Source: SVQP01 sp045606685 (GTDB lineage: Bacteria; Bacillota; Clostridia; Oscillospirales; CAG-272). From it: a DNA stretch of 37,087 nucleotides. Under the pieces are notes generated by a model. It made no database searches. It saw nothing but the letters and a program-made list of their open reading frames with translations, and had not been told where the DNA came from. Position numbers and translations under genes: made by a program. Positions 15,154 to 23,550 of the stretch are shown in pieces. The stretch covers positions 1 through 37,087 of the forward strand of contig JAZUSJ010000219.1 of assembly GCA_045606685.1 (NCBI GenBank), written 5' to 3'. The first letter of the stretch is position 1. Each line of letters begins with the position of its first letter.

Positions 15154-16686
15154 TTATTCAGCGTAGCCAAGCTCTACTTCCACGACATTGGCAACGCCAT
15201 TGCGATAATAGGTGATTTCAACCGTTTCTCCGCCGTTGTGTTCATTGATCACGGCCATCAGGTCGTAAATGGAAACAAGCTCCTGACCGTCTGCCATAAC
15301 AATGATGTCCCCGACCTGCAGCTTATTAGCGGCATCCAGTCCCGGGGTTGTTTCCTTGACCAGAACACCGGTATGCGGCGCGTAAAATACCCTGTCGGGA
15401 TATTTCTCGAGATCCGCGGGATCCGAGCTGATGCTATCGCCCATATCCGCATAATACGTACCTGCCTGTACGCCAACGCCCACGATACCGATCAAAGGAC
15501 GCTTGGTGGTAATGGGAGATTCTCCCGGCTCGCCCGTTTCAATGATATTGTTGATCAGCACCATCGCGCCATCGATCGGAATGGCAAAGCCCATATTCTC
15601 ATACTGGCCCGAAAGCTTCATGGTGATAATACCCAGCACCTCACCGTCCGAATTGACCAAAGGCCCGCCCGAGTTACCCGGGTTGACAGGCGTATCGGTC
15701 TGGATCAGCTTCATTTTCTTGACCAGAATACCCTCGTCATCATAGATCTTGACGTCTCTTTGACCGTAAGATACCACGCCCTTGGTCACACTCCAGGCAT
15801 ATTCTTCGCCTGCGGGCGTACCCACGGCATACACATTCTGGCTGTCCACCACTTCCGACGAGCTGCCGAGCGTTGCATAGTACAGCCCCGTTGCATTGAC
15901 CTTGATCACAGCAATGTCATCGATCTCAGAAAAACCGATCACCTCGGCAACCATGGCCTGACCATTATAAAACTTGACCTTGATGGTATGTGCATCCTCG
16001 ATGACGTGATAATTGGTGACGATATAGCCGTCCTGCGTCAGCACGATGCCGGTTCCCGTAGAGGTTCCCTCATCCGTTTGCGCGGTAATGACCACGGTAT
16101 AGTTGCGCACCGATTCCAAGGCGCTCATCTCAATGGTCTGCTCGTCACCGCCGCCTATGACCGTGACGTTGCCTGCAAAGCCGCCCTGCAGAATGGTATC
16201 TCCAACCTCGGGGGGATTGAGTGCATCATAGATCAGCACACCGATCAAAAGACAAAAGCAAAGGGCAAAAACGGCAGTCATAATGCCTGCATAGATCCAC
16301 ACGCCACGGTTGCCTGAGCGCTTCTTATCCGAAGCATTTTTCAGGTCAGCCTTGCGTTGCTCCTCGTAATTCCAGCGGTACTGATATACCTCCTGCTCGG
16401 CCGCCTGCGCCTCGGCTTGTTCTTGCTTTTGCTCCTGTTCTCTGTCAAACGCCTGCTGCGCCTTTTGGGCCAACTCCTGCGCTGCCGATTCCTGCTCGGC
16501 CAGCTTTCGTCTTGCCAGCTCCTGCTCGTCGATCGGCTCGTATGCATCACTGATATCGATCTCTTCTGTCTGCTCTGCAGCGTCTTGTGCCACAGGTTCT
16601 TTGACAAATGCCTGCTCGCTTATCACGGCAGGCTGATGACTCTCGCCCGATGCCTGCTCGGGCATATCTTGATATTTATCTTCCAA
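15154..16686 (-). CDS. HtrA/DegP-like membrane-anchored serine protease with PDZ domain
   Basis: Envelope quality-control protease of the S1C family, 510 residues from the TTG at 16686. That start has AGGAGG seven bases upstream. An ATG at 16704, overlapping the histidine kinase stop, lacks a ribosome site but would add six residues. The cytoplasmic N-terminus (about 1-115) is very rich in Gln, Glu and Ala and probably coiled coil. One transmembrane helix follows at about 130-152, then the trypsin-like domain with the triad His227 (TNYHVIED), Asp257 (DDIAVIKV) and Ser339 (NPGNSGGPLVN). A single PDZ domain spans about 415-505 (LQVGDIIVMADGQELVSIYD). All catalytic residues are present. It follows the two-component pair, resembling the link of htrA to walRK-type loci. 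Confidence 0.94.
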   Translation of the reverse strand: MEDKYQDMPEQASGESHQPAVISEQAFVKEPVAQDAAEQTEEIDISDAYEPIDEQELARRKLAEQESAAQELAQKAQQAFDREQEQKQEQAEAQAAEQEVYQYRWNYEEQRKADLKNASDKKRSGNRGVWIYAGIMTAVFALCFCLLIGVLIYDALNPPEVGDTILQGGFAGNVTVIGGGDEQTIEMSALESVRNYTVVITAQTDEGTSTGTGIVLTQDGYIVTNYHVIEDAHTIKVKFYNGQAMVAEVIGFSEIDDIAVIKVNATGLYYATLGSSSEVVDSQNVYAVGTPAGEEYAWSVTKGVVSYGQRDVKIYDDEGILVKKMKLIQTDTPVNPGNSGGPLVNSDGEVLGIITMKLSGQYENMGFAIPIDGAMVLINNIIETGEPGESPITTKRPLIGIVGVGVQAGTYYADMGDSISSDPADLEKYPDRVFYAPHTGVLVKETTPGLDAANKLQVGDIIVMADGQELVSIYDLMAVINEHNGGETVEITYYRNGVANVVEVELGYAE

Positions 16687-16700
16687 CGTCGCTCCTCCTC

Positions 16701-18164
16701 TCATGCTTTTTCGGGAGCATCGATCTCGGGCAGCGTAAAGGTGAATTCACACCATTCTCCCGCCACACTGTCAACAGCAATACTCTCATGATGGGCTTCG
16801 ATGATGGTCTTTACGATGTAAAGCCCCAAACCAACGCCCTTCTTATCCAATCCGCGACTCTTGTCGCTCTTGTAAAAACGTTCAAATACGTACGGCAGAT
16901 CCTCTTTGCGGATTCCCTGCCCTTGGTTATACACGCGCACTCTGACCTTTTGTCCTTTTTTGACGCGGTGCAGGCTGACGCGAAGCGTGCCTCTCTCTTT
17001 TGAGAATTTTACCGCATTATCCACCAGATTATACACGATCTGATACATGGCATCGCGATCGGCAAGCACGAACATGTTTTCGTCCTCGCAATCAAATTCC
17101 ACGTCCAGCTGCTTTTGGTCGATCTTTTGCTCAAACGAGATCAGGATCAGACGGCAAACCTCGCAAATATCAAACGGTGCGGACACAAACTTGCGATCCC
17201 CCGCCTGAATGCGCGACAGATCCAGCAGCTGCGTGACCAGGCGTGAAAGCCTCTTAACCTCCTCGGACACAATGCCGAGATAATAGGTCTGCTGATCAGC
17301 CGGGATCACACCGTCCAGAATTCCGTCGATAAAGCCCGAAATGGTGGTCATGGGTGTGCGCAGATCGTGCGACACATTGGCCATAAACGAGGTACGCATA
17401 TTATCCAGCGCCTCCAAGGATTGCGCCATATGATTCATTGCACGCGCAAGCTCGGCCACCTCGTCGTTTCCGTGTACCGGCACACGCACGTCAAATTTCC
17501 CCGCTGCAAAGCTTTTGGCTGCGCGGCTCATTTCCTTGAGCGGCGTGATGATACGCTCGGTGATGAAATAAAACGCGATCAATGCAGCCAGCATTACCCA
17601 CAGGCTGGCTGCCATGATGACCTGCACGGTGGAATCGCGAAGATCCCTCCAGTCCGAGGAATCCGCACAGACCAAAAGCACACCGTATACGTCGTTTTCG
17701 TGCATCATGGGATGCGCGTGTACGATGTGCGCCTCGTCAAAAAGCCCATCGAAAGTATCCTTGGTGCGCACGTGCTGTCCGTCCAGCACCTCTTGCAGCT
17801 GCTCCATGGGCAGCACCTGCCCCACCATCAGCATCTCCTGCTCAACACCGCAGCCCATCAGCAGCGTGCCGTCGTCATCGGTCAGCATAATGGTGATCCC
17901 GTCGGCATTGACGGTCAGCGCCTGCAAAATTTCGGCCGTGCTGTGCCTGTTTTCCGCGATATACTGCTCAAACGGCACGTCCTTTTGATAATTCTCGTCC
18001 ACATAAGTATACGCAGCGGCTGCTGAATTGGTGATGACCTCGGTCTTGGCCTGTTGCGAATAGCCGTTGATGATGTTTCCGATGATCAGGATCAGCAGCA
18101 TAAAGCTGACCACGATGATCAGCATAAACGCTGAAATATACTTAAAAAACAGACTCTTAAACAC
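16701..18164 (-). CDS. Sensor histidine kinase (two transmembrane helices, HAMP)
   Basis: Membrane kinase of 487 residues in the PhoR/VicK-like class. The first transmembrane helix is at about 9-32. An extracytoplasmic sensor domain of about 150 residues follows, containing short blocks such as ITIMLTDDDGTLLMGCG that suggest a PAS/Cache-type fold. The second helix is at about 181-203, then a HAMP linker (ITPLKEMSRAAKSFAAGKFD). The phospho-acceptor His266 is in VSHDLRTPMTTISGF. The ATP-binding domain has the N box QIVYNLVDNAVKFS, the F box YVFERFYKSDKSR and the G box GVGLGLYIVKTIIEAH. No PAS domain is seen between HAMP and the His box, unlike WalK. It starts nine bases after the response regulator gene. 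Confidence 0.95.
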   Translation of the reverse strand: MFKSLFFKYISAFMLIIVVSFMLLILIIGNIINGYSQQAKTEVITNSAAAAYTYVDENYQKDVPFEQYIAENRHSTAEILQALTVNADGITIMLTDDDGTLLMGCGVEQEMLMVGQVLPMEQLQEVLDGQHVRTKDTFDGLFDEAHIVHAHPMMHENDVYGVLLVCADSSDWRDLRDSTVQVIMAASLWVMLAALIAFYFITERIITPLKEMSRAAKSFAAGKFDVRVPVHGNDEVAELARAMNHMAQSLEALDNMRTSFMANVSHDLRTPMTTISGFIDGILDGVIPADQQTYYLGIVSEEVKRLSRLVTQLLDLSRIQAGDRKFVSAPFDICEVCRLILISFEQKIDQKQLDVEFDCEDENMFVLADRDAMYQIVYNLVDNAVKFSKERGTLRVSLHRVKKGQKVRVRVYNQGQGIRKEDLPYVFERFYKSDKSRGLDKKGVGLGLYIVKTIIEAHHESIAVDSVAGEWCEFTFTLPEIDAPEKA

Positions 18165-18173
18165 TGCCTTGAA

Positions 18174-18866
18174 TCAACCCAGCAGCTCGAATTTGTATCC
18201 GACGCCCCAGACTGTCTTCAGAATCCACTTATCCGAAGCACCCTCCAGCTTTTCGCGCAATCTCTTGACGTGTACGTCAACCGTTCTGGAGTCGCCAAGG
18301 TAATCAAAGCCCCAGACCTTGTCCAGCAGCTGGTCACGGGTAAAGACGCGGTTGTAATTGGAAGCCAGGAAGTACAAAAGCTCCAGCTCCTTGGGGGGAA
18401 TATCCACGCTCTTGCCCTTGAGCTTGAGCTCGTATTTCTGACGGCTGATCTCGATGTTCTCAAACTTGACCACCTCGTCATCATCCTGATTGGTGTGTGC
18501 CTGATAACGGCGCAGAACTGCCTTGACACGTGCGGAAAGCTCCTTCATATCAAAGGGCTTGACCAAAAAGTCGTCAGCACCCAGCTCAAGGCCCAGCACC
18601 TTGTCAAACACCTCGCCCTTTGCGGTGATCATAATGATAGGCTTGGAGGACATTTCGCGGATCTCGCGGCAGACCTGCCAGCCATCCTTTTTGGGCAGCA
18701 TAATGTCCAGCAGCACGATATCCGGCTCGTACATTTTAAAGAAGCTGATGCCCTCTACGCCGTCGGATGCGGTCTTGACCTCATAGCCCTCGTTGGTAAA
18801 ATACACTTTAAGTAATTCGCTGATATTGTTGTCATCATCCACAACAAGAATTTTGGTATCCATCAT
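18174..18866 (-). CDS. OmpR/PhoB-family response regulator
   Basis: DNA-binding response regulator of 230 residues, first gene of the minus-strand operon. The receiver domain has the acidic pocket DDD (10-12), the phospho-acceptor Asp54 (DIVLLDIMLPKKDGW), Thr in IIMITAKGE and Lys in ADDFLVKPFD. A linker leads to a winged-helix domain at about 130-230, with PPKELELLYFLASNYNRVFT and the recognition-helix region DSRTVDVHVKRLREKLEG. AGGAGG lies ten bases before the first ATG; a second ATG follows at once. It pairs with the adjacent kinase. The receiver and winged-helix resemble the WalR/PhoP class, but orthology cannot be set from this window. Confidence 0.95.
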   Translation of the reverse strand: MMDTKILVVDDDNNISELLKVYFTNEGYEVKTASDGVEGISFFKMYEPDIVLLDIMLPKKDGWQVCREIREMSSKPIIMITAKGEVFDKVLGLELGADDFLVKPFDMKELSARVKAVLRRYQAHTNQDDDEVVKFENIEISRQKYELKLKGKSVDIPPKELELLYFLASNYNRVFTRDQLLDKVWGFDYLGDSRTVDVHVKRLREKLEGASDKWILKTVWGVGYKFELLG

Positions 18867-18999
18867 AGTTTGGGATCCTCCTTGTATTTAGTCTTTATGA
18901 TTTCTTCCATTGTATCATACAGATGCAATCGGGACTCTGTGTGATAAATGAATGAATTTTGTCGGAATTTTTTTCAAAATCCCAATTTTTTTGTGATCA

Positions 19000-19065
19000 T
19001 TAATAATTATATCACAATTTATTGCATTTGTAAAGAATTATTTCAAAAATAGTTAATAATTATAT
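19000..19065 (-). repeat. Exact 13-nt direct repeats upstream of the response regulator
   Basis: TTAATAATTATAT occurs at 19000-19012 and again at 19053-19065, 53 bp apart, close to five helical turns. The first copy contains the -10 box of the operon promoter. They are candidate binding sites for the encoded response regulator; this is inference from position only. Confidence 0.6.
19006..19034 (-). promoter_or_regulatory. Sigma-A type promoter of the two-component/HtrA/MgtC operon
   Basis: Read on the minus strand: TTTACA (19034-19029), 17 bp, TATAAT (19011-19006). It lies about 140 bases before the response regulator start, leaving a long AT-rich 5' leader in which no clear structure was recognised. 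Confidence 0.65.
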
Positions 19066-19130
19066 GCTGCCTCCCCTGCCGTAATTTTACACATTGTACA
19101 TAAAGACAGAGAAATATCTGACAAATACCG

Positions 19131-19159
19131 AAGAGAGCCGCACCGGGTGCGGCTCTCTT
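19131..19159 (-). terminator. Hairpin terminator after the GH51 gene
   Basis: AAGAGAGCCGCAC pairs perfectly with GTGCGGCTCTCTT over a three-base loop, eight bases past the minus-strand stop. The T run on the minus strand is weak, so termination may be inefficient. Confidence 0.65.
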
Positions 19160-19167
19160 GGTGTATA

Positions 19168-21267
19168 TCATGCCAAAACCTGATCATCCAGCGGGATGAC
19201 GTATTCGGCAAAGGAAAATGCGCGTGCGCACACACTTGCAACTCCGCCCTGCACGGTAAGCGATACGGGAATCTCCTTGATCCGCATATCATTCAGCCTG
19301 TTCATGCTCACAAGGCTTTCCGCAGCCAAAGAAATGCCGTTGTAACTGCCGTTTGCGATTACGAAGGAAGCAAGCTCCAGCGTAATCTCACAATCCTCTT
19401 CGCTCTTATTAAGCACGTTCAGCACCAGCGCATCCCCCTGCTCATTGATGGAAAGCTGCACCTGCCAAGGATCATCGCAATGAGGATGATAGTCCTTCAA
19501 TTTCAGCGTTCTGTAAGCCTTGGTATGCGCAAATCGATGCAGCACCATGCCCGCAGCTGTGGGATATGCGCCCTCCTTGGGCGTTTCAATGGCAGACTGC
19601 GCGTGCGTGTTTGCCAGATTATTGAAATTCACAAAATCGATATCCTGACCGTATCTCTGCCACATCATCAAAATCGAAGCAGCGTCCAGTGCGTAAGCCC
19701 ACTTACTGAACATAAAGCACTTGGTCAACTTGTTATCCCCTCGCGCTACCATGTTATAAGCGTCTGTCCCCTTCAGGGGCAGCCACTCTGTATTACAGTA
19801 ACGCAGGTGCGTGCCGTTGCGTTGGTTATATGCGTGCAGGATGGCCAACTTCTTTTGCAGCATATCTTCGCTGCTTCCGCGATCGGCAATGAAATCAATG
19901 TGCAGGCCCGCAATATCGAGCATGACTTCAAGGCCCTCAAGGCTATAGCTGTAGGTATCAATGCCAAGCTTCACGGTAGGATCCACCGCCTTCATGGCCT
20001 TGGAATATATGATACAAGTGCGTGCATATTCCGCGGGCGTAAACCAGCGATGCACCTCGTTGTCCATCTCCCAGTATTTCACATTGTAAGGCTTGACGCG
20101 TCCGTTTGCGATGCGTGCGCGACCACCCTCGGTGTTCTCGTCACCGTTGCAGTATTCCACCCAGGCGGCTGCCTCGCGCGCCCCCTGCTCGATATTTGCA
20201 AATTGCGGCAGATCTCTGCCATGACGAGCTGCAACAATGGTCGGATCATTCGGTTCCTTGTCCAGATGTTCGGGCGGTACGTAATCAAAATACCGCTTGA
20301 AGGGATGATGCACGTTGACGCAGATCATGGACTCACCGCCAACGGCCTCGGCATAGGATGCAAGCTCATCCGTCCCCACGTCGTTATATTGATAGCCGCC
20401 CCAGAAATACGACTTCATGGGAGGTCTGTATGCCCCCACACCGTCACGCCAGTTATAGAACGAGGCAAAGCATCCGCCCGGCCAGCGCACCACGGCAGGA
20501 GAAACGTACGCACCTGCCTCGACCGCGCTCTTTTTGATGCGGCACACAGCATCCTCGGGCATAAGCGAAAAGTCATCGCACAGCACGCTTGTGCGCGCAG
20601 AAAGCAGCAGCGCAAAGGTGTATCTTCCCTCCTCGGGTACGGTAAAGTCTGCCGATACCTCGGTGTAGTCCTGACCGATCGCGCCAAGCACGCACGTAGC
20701 CACGGGATCGCTGACGCTTCCCTCCTTGAAAACGGCCATTTTCAGCACGGGATCGCCCGAAAGTAGCTTGATCTTGCCCTTGAAGGTGTAGGTCACGCCC
20801 GCAAAGCAGTATTTTCCGTCCTGCGCAAGGCCGCCAAAATCGTCCGACGCGTTGATGACCTGCATGGCATGCTCTCCGTGACAGCCGCCCGAAACGATGC
20901 CGATGCGCACGTCTGCCGTGGGTGACTGCTCGATCACAAAGGTGGAGTCATCCTCGATAAGCTGATGCCCCGCCACACCCGGAAAGGCAAACCAGGCGTT
21001 ATGCTCGTAGGAGGAATGATACCAGTCAAACACGCGCCAGTCATTCTCGCAGCGCGAGGCATGGTCGTTTTCATCCTCCAAAAGGTCAAACCAAAGCTTG
21101 TTGATCAAGCGATACGGGTAAAAAGGCTCAAAGCTGCGGTTAAAAAACATTTCGGCAATCATGCCCTCCACCTGCAGCCCGTAGCCAAGCTCGATAAAAT
21201 TCGAGGCAAGCTTGCGGCTGATGGGCGTGGAATGGTATTGCGAGGTTGCAACAAGTTCAAGTTTCAT
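19168..21267 (-). CDS. GH51-type alpha-L-arabinofuranosidase
   Basis: A 699-residue intracellular glycosidase likely releasing arabinose from arabinan or arabinoxylan fragments. The ATG at 21267 has GGGAGG upstream; the longer frame beyond it runs through the promoter. There is no signal peptide. An N-terminal carbohydrate-binding-like beta domain (about 60-240) leads to the TIM barrel with RWPGGCFASFYNWRDGVG at about 258. The acid/base Glu404 lies in YWEMDNEVHRW and the likely nucleophile Glu494 in RYCNTEWLP, followed by a C-terminal beta-sandwich. The RWPGG, DNE and EW motifs are those of clan GH-A arabinofuranosidases. WEMDNE replaces the more common WEIGNE, so this is a divergent member. 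It is monocistronic with a consensus promoter at 21296-21324; no transporter or regulator of sugar type adjoins it. Confidence 0.88.
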   Translation of the reverse strand: MKLELVATSQYHSTPISRKLASNFIELGYGLQVEGMIAEMFFNRSFEPFYPYRLINKLWFDLLEDENDHASRCENDWRVFDWYHSSYEHNAWFAFPGVAGHQLIEDDSTFVIEQSPTADVRIGIVSGGCHGEHAMQVINASDDFGGLAQDGKYCFAGVTYTFKGKIKLLSGDPVLKMAVFKEGSVSDPVATCVLGAIGQDYTEVSADFTVPEEGRYTFALLLSARTSVLCDDFSLMPEDAVCRIKKSAVEAGAYVSPAVVRWPGGCFASFYNWRDGVGAYRPPMKSYFWGGYQYNDVGTDELASYAEAVGGESMICVNVHHPFKRYFDYVPPEHLDKEPNDPTIVAARHGRDLPQFANIEQGAREAAAWVEYCNGDENTEGGRARIANGRVKPYNVKYWEMDNEVHRWFTPAEYARTCIIYSKAMKAVDPTVKLGIDTYSYSLEGLEVMLDIAGLHIDFIADRGSSEDMLQKKLAILHAYNQRNGTHLRYCNTEWLPLKGTDAYNMVARGDNKLTKCFMFSKWAYALDAASILMMWQRYGQDIDFVNFNNLANTHAQSAIETPKEGAYPTAAGMVLHRFAHTKAYRTLKLKDYHPHCDDPWQVQLSINEQGDALVLNVLNKSEEDCEITLELASFVIANGSYNGISLAAESLVSMNRLNDMRIKEIPVSLTVQGGVASVCARAFSFAEYVIPLDDQVLA

Positions 21268-21295
21268 ATCTGTCCCTCCCGTTCTTATTGCATTT

Positions 21296-21324
21296 ATTAT
21301 AACATTCTTCGGGCAAAGTGTCAA
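21296..21324 (-). promoter_or_regulatory. Consensus promoter of the GH51 gene
   Basis: Minus strand: TTGACA (21324-21319), 17 bp, TATAAT (21301-21296), a full consensus match about 28 bases before the start codon. It is divergent from the MerR gene promoter 40 bp away. Confidence 0.8.
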
Positions 21325-21361
21325 TGACAGAACAAAAAAAGCACGAATTTTGAAAATCCCC

Positions 21362-21392
21362 TTGACTCTATAGTTGACTATAATGTTATAAT
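21362..21392 (+). promoter_or_regulatory. MerR-type promoter with 19-bp spacer and operator dyad
   Basis: TTGACT (21362-21367), a 19-bp spacer, TATAAT (21387-21392). The 14-base palindrome TATAGTTGACTATA (21369-21382) sits between the boxes. Long spacers with a central dyad are the hallmark of promoters that MerR-family proteins untwist, so the downstream MerR gene is probably autoregulated. Confidence 0.85.
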
Positions 21393-21422
21393 AGAGACAA
21401 CGAGCAAGAGGAAGGTGAAAAC

Positions 21423-22523
21423 ATGCTGAAAATCGGAGAATTTGCCAAGATGTGCGGGGCAAGCGTGCAAACGCTGCGCTATTACGATCAGATCGGTGTG
21501 CTGTGCGCAGATCATATTGATCCGGACTCTGGCTACCGCTATTATCACCCCGATAAGATCAAAACCTTTGCGCTGATCGAGCAGCTCAAGCAGTTGGATT
21601 TTTCGCTGGACGAGATCAAGGAGTTCCTTGCCTGCACCCCCGCGCAGCAGTGTCGCATCTATGCAGAGAAAAAACTTGCACTCACCAGAATCATTCGCCA
21701 AAAGAATGTTCTGGTCAATCAAATTGATGAGAATTGCGGAAACGTACAGCCTGGCGCAATTCCTTTGATCAAAGAAATCTTAACTATGCCGTTTGAGGAT
21801 GATCCGCAAGTTATTGGAAAATGGATATATTGCGGAGATTCGGAAAAGCGGGAAAGCTCTTACGATGAAAACTATTTGATCAAAAAAGAGGTGCAACACG
21901 AACAACTTTACTTCTTGCCGGGTGGATGCCAAAGGTGGATGTATTTTTGGAGTAAAGATTATTTGTACTATATCCTCCCTGCATTTAACGTAGTTTTGCC
22001 AAATCCGTACCGAGTATTTTATATCGGTCAAACAAAGTATATGGAGATCGAATGGATGGTCGATATGTTCATCAACAATTCGGAACATAGCCCCATTCGA
22101 ATTTACAAGCAGGAAAACACAAAAAAATACTCCGAGCGCGAAACTCACGCAGCTCGCGACAACGTGGACGTACCCTTCGTTGCGGATGATCGCTTGATAG
22201 GCGAATGGGAAACGGTTGATCTGGTCAATCATCCGTCTGATTTTCGCGTCGATCAAAGGCATTGCACAGGTGGATTCTGGCTTGTGAACATGCAGTTCTT
22301 CAATCGCGGTATATGTATTCAAACACGTCACTGCGGAGATGTGAAAATCCAATTGAACTACTCTGCCGGCATGATTATTGATCAATTCCAAGAGCGAGTC
22401 CATCATTATCAGATACACACCGAGCAAGGTACGGATTATTTGATCATGGAGCATAAATATAACGACTATGATTATTTGGGGAAGGTGCCCTATTATTACG
22501 TGTTAAAAAGAAAATTGCCGTAA
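21423..22523 (+). CDS. MerR-family regulator with duplicated C-terminal sensor domain
   Basis: Transcription regulator of 366 residues. The N-terminal MerR winged helix is clear: LKIGEFAKMCGASVQTLRYY, then DSGYRYYHPDKIKTFALIEQ. A dimerisation coiled coil follows at about 75-112. The rest holds two related domains of about 115-120 residues. Copy 1 starts at about 123 (PFEDDPQVIGKW) and copy 2 at about 250 (PFVADDRLIGEWE). Copy 2 ends YLIMEHKYNDYDYLGKVPYY, then VLKR. I recall similar PF-x-DD-x-x-x-IG-x-W domains attached to other Firmicutes sensors, with a lipocalin-like beta pattern, but the ligand is unknown. GAGGAAGG precedes the ATG. Base composition of the second half is more AT-rich than in neighbouring genes. 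Its promoter is a typical MerR target. Confidence 0.88.
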   Translation: MLKIGEFAKMCGASVQTLRYYDQIGVLCADHIDPDSGYRYYHPDKIKTFALIEQLKQLDFSLDEIKEFLACTPAQQCRIYAEKKLALTRIIRQKNVLVNQIDENCGNVQPGAIPLIKEILTMPFEDDPQVIGKWIYCGDSEKRESSYDENYLIKKEVQHEQLYFLPGGCQRWMYFWSKDYLYYILPAFNVVLPNPYRVFYIGQTKYMEIEWMVDMFINNSEHSPIRIYKQENTKKYSERETHAARDNVDVPFVADDRLIGEWETVDLVNHPSDFRVDQRHCTGGFWLVNMQFFNRGICIQTRHCGDVKIQLNYSAGMIIDQFQERVHHYQIHTEQGTDYLIMEHKYNDYDYLGKVPYYYVLKRKLP

Positions 22524-22619
22524 TCACCAACCTTTTTGCGACTTTTCTTGTCATAAAGATATGGTCAACATGCCGTCAACACAGCAATTCTATTCAATAA
22601 AGCACGAAGGAGCACCAAA

Positions 22620-23195
22620 ATGAACTCGTACAAATCTGCAAAAAAGCGCGCTCTTGAAGCGTACCCTGCTTTGAAAAAATACCGCAGAGAACGAATGCTT
22701 CGCATTTTTGGCAAGTGGCTGCTTTGGAGCTTGCCGGCTTTAGCTTTAGCTGTATTTATGTGCATCCGTTATGCACACGTGGCAATCCCCTTAATTGGTG
22801 CTGTGCTGCTCTTTGTCGTGTTTTGGCGCATTGTTGCACCGTTACATAATTTCAAAAGATTTCATGGAAAGATCACCAAGCTGACCGCTATAGTCAAGCG
22901 TGTCAAAGCCAATAACGGATGGGTAATCGTTTCTTCTGCACTCACGGATAGCGTCGTGCTGGTGGTCACGGTAAAGCTACCAAACGGAAAGACACGCAAC
23001 GTCGAGGTCAATTCGCGTTTTGAAGAGGTACTGGAGGTTGGGGATGAGCTGATCTATCTGCCCGGACTTGTACATCCCATCTATTTAACTCCGGGACTCC
23101 GAAACATTTGCCCCTGCTGCGGTGATCTGGTCACAAAAGAATTTGACCATTGCCCCGGATGTGGAAAGGAAAATATTTATTACAAGAAGGCTTGA
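22620..23195 (+). CDS. Membrane protein with C-terminal zinc ribbon, unknown function
   Basis: A 191-residue protein. The N-terminus is strongly basic (about 1-27), followed by two adjacent hydrophobic segments at about 30-49 and 52-72, probably a hairpin in the membrane. The soluble C-terminal part has a beta-rich domain (ITKLTAIVKRVKANNGWVIV, then TVKLPNGKTRNVEVNSRF) resembling a small beta barrel. It ends in a four-Cys zinc ribbon, CPCCGDLV and CPGCGKE, at about 164-185. AAGGAG lies nine bases before the ATG. It begins 96 bases after the MerR gene with no terminator in between, so cotranscription is likely. I do not recognise the family; the beta domain could bind a partner or nucleic acid, which is only a guess. 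Confidence 0.8.
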   Translation: MNSYKSAKKRALEAYPALKKYRRERMLRIFGKWLLWSLPALALAVFMCIRYAHVAIPLIGAVLLFVVFWRIVAPLHNFKRFHGKITKLTAIVKRVKANNGWVIVSSALTDSVVLVVTVKLPNGKTRNVEVNSRFEEVLEVGDELIYLPGLVHPIYLTPGLRNICPCCGDLVTKEFDHCPGCGKENIYYKKA

Positions 23196-23214
23196 ACAGA
23201 GTGTGGTATATGTT

Positions 23215-23550
23215 ATGAGTGAATACAAACTGTATATCAAAATGTTAGCCGCGGGAGAGACCTATTCCATTTTGATCTCCAAGCGGTTATTACTTCGCAC
23301 GGTTCTACCCTTCTGGGTGCTGCTGTTTGCGATTTTTATGATCCCCAATTTCGTGTTTTTCGCCATGGTGGGGCTTCCCTCTTTGATTTTGTTCACGGTT
23401 TATCTGGTTGATCTTTATCACTGTTGGAAAGCATGCAACATTTCCAAAAGCGCGTACATCATTTTTCATGTGTCGACGATTCTGATACTGCGGATCATTA
23501 CTGCAATTTTGATAAAACTGTTGGAGGTTATATGGACTTTATGTTTTTGA
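23215..23550 (+). CDS. Small integral membrane protein, unknown function
   Basis: A 111-residue protein in which most of the sequence is hydrophobic. Probable helices lie at about 28-45, 47-65 and 82-107, after an amphipathic N-terminus (MSEYKLYIKMLAAGE). The ATG at 23215 has only a weak ribosome site (GAGTGTGG), so translation may depend on the gene 19 bases upstream. Its last 19 bases overlap the start of the MutS-like gene, and the TTGGAGG ribosome site of that gene lies inside this one. That linkage argues that the product works with the ATPase. No family recognised. Confidence 0.7.
   Translation: MSEYKLYIKMLAAGETYSILISKRLLLRTVLPFWVLLFAIFMIPNFVFFAMVGLPSLILFTVYLVDLYHCWKACNISKSAYIIFHVSTILILRIITAILIKLLEVIWTLCF

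Noticed and set aside
15070..16317. Plus-strand frame opposite the HtrA-like gene
   Set aside because: The catalytic triad and PDZ domain are on the minus strand; the plus frame has no motif or ribosome site.
16701..18866. Direct assignment of the two-component pair as WalR-WalK
   Set aside because: Gene order with htrA is suggestive, but the kinase has no PAS domain before the His box and the yycHI/walJ genes are absent, so only the family is claimed.
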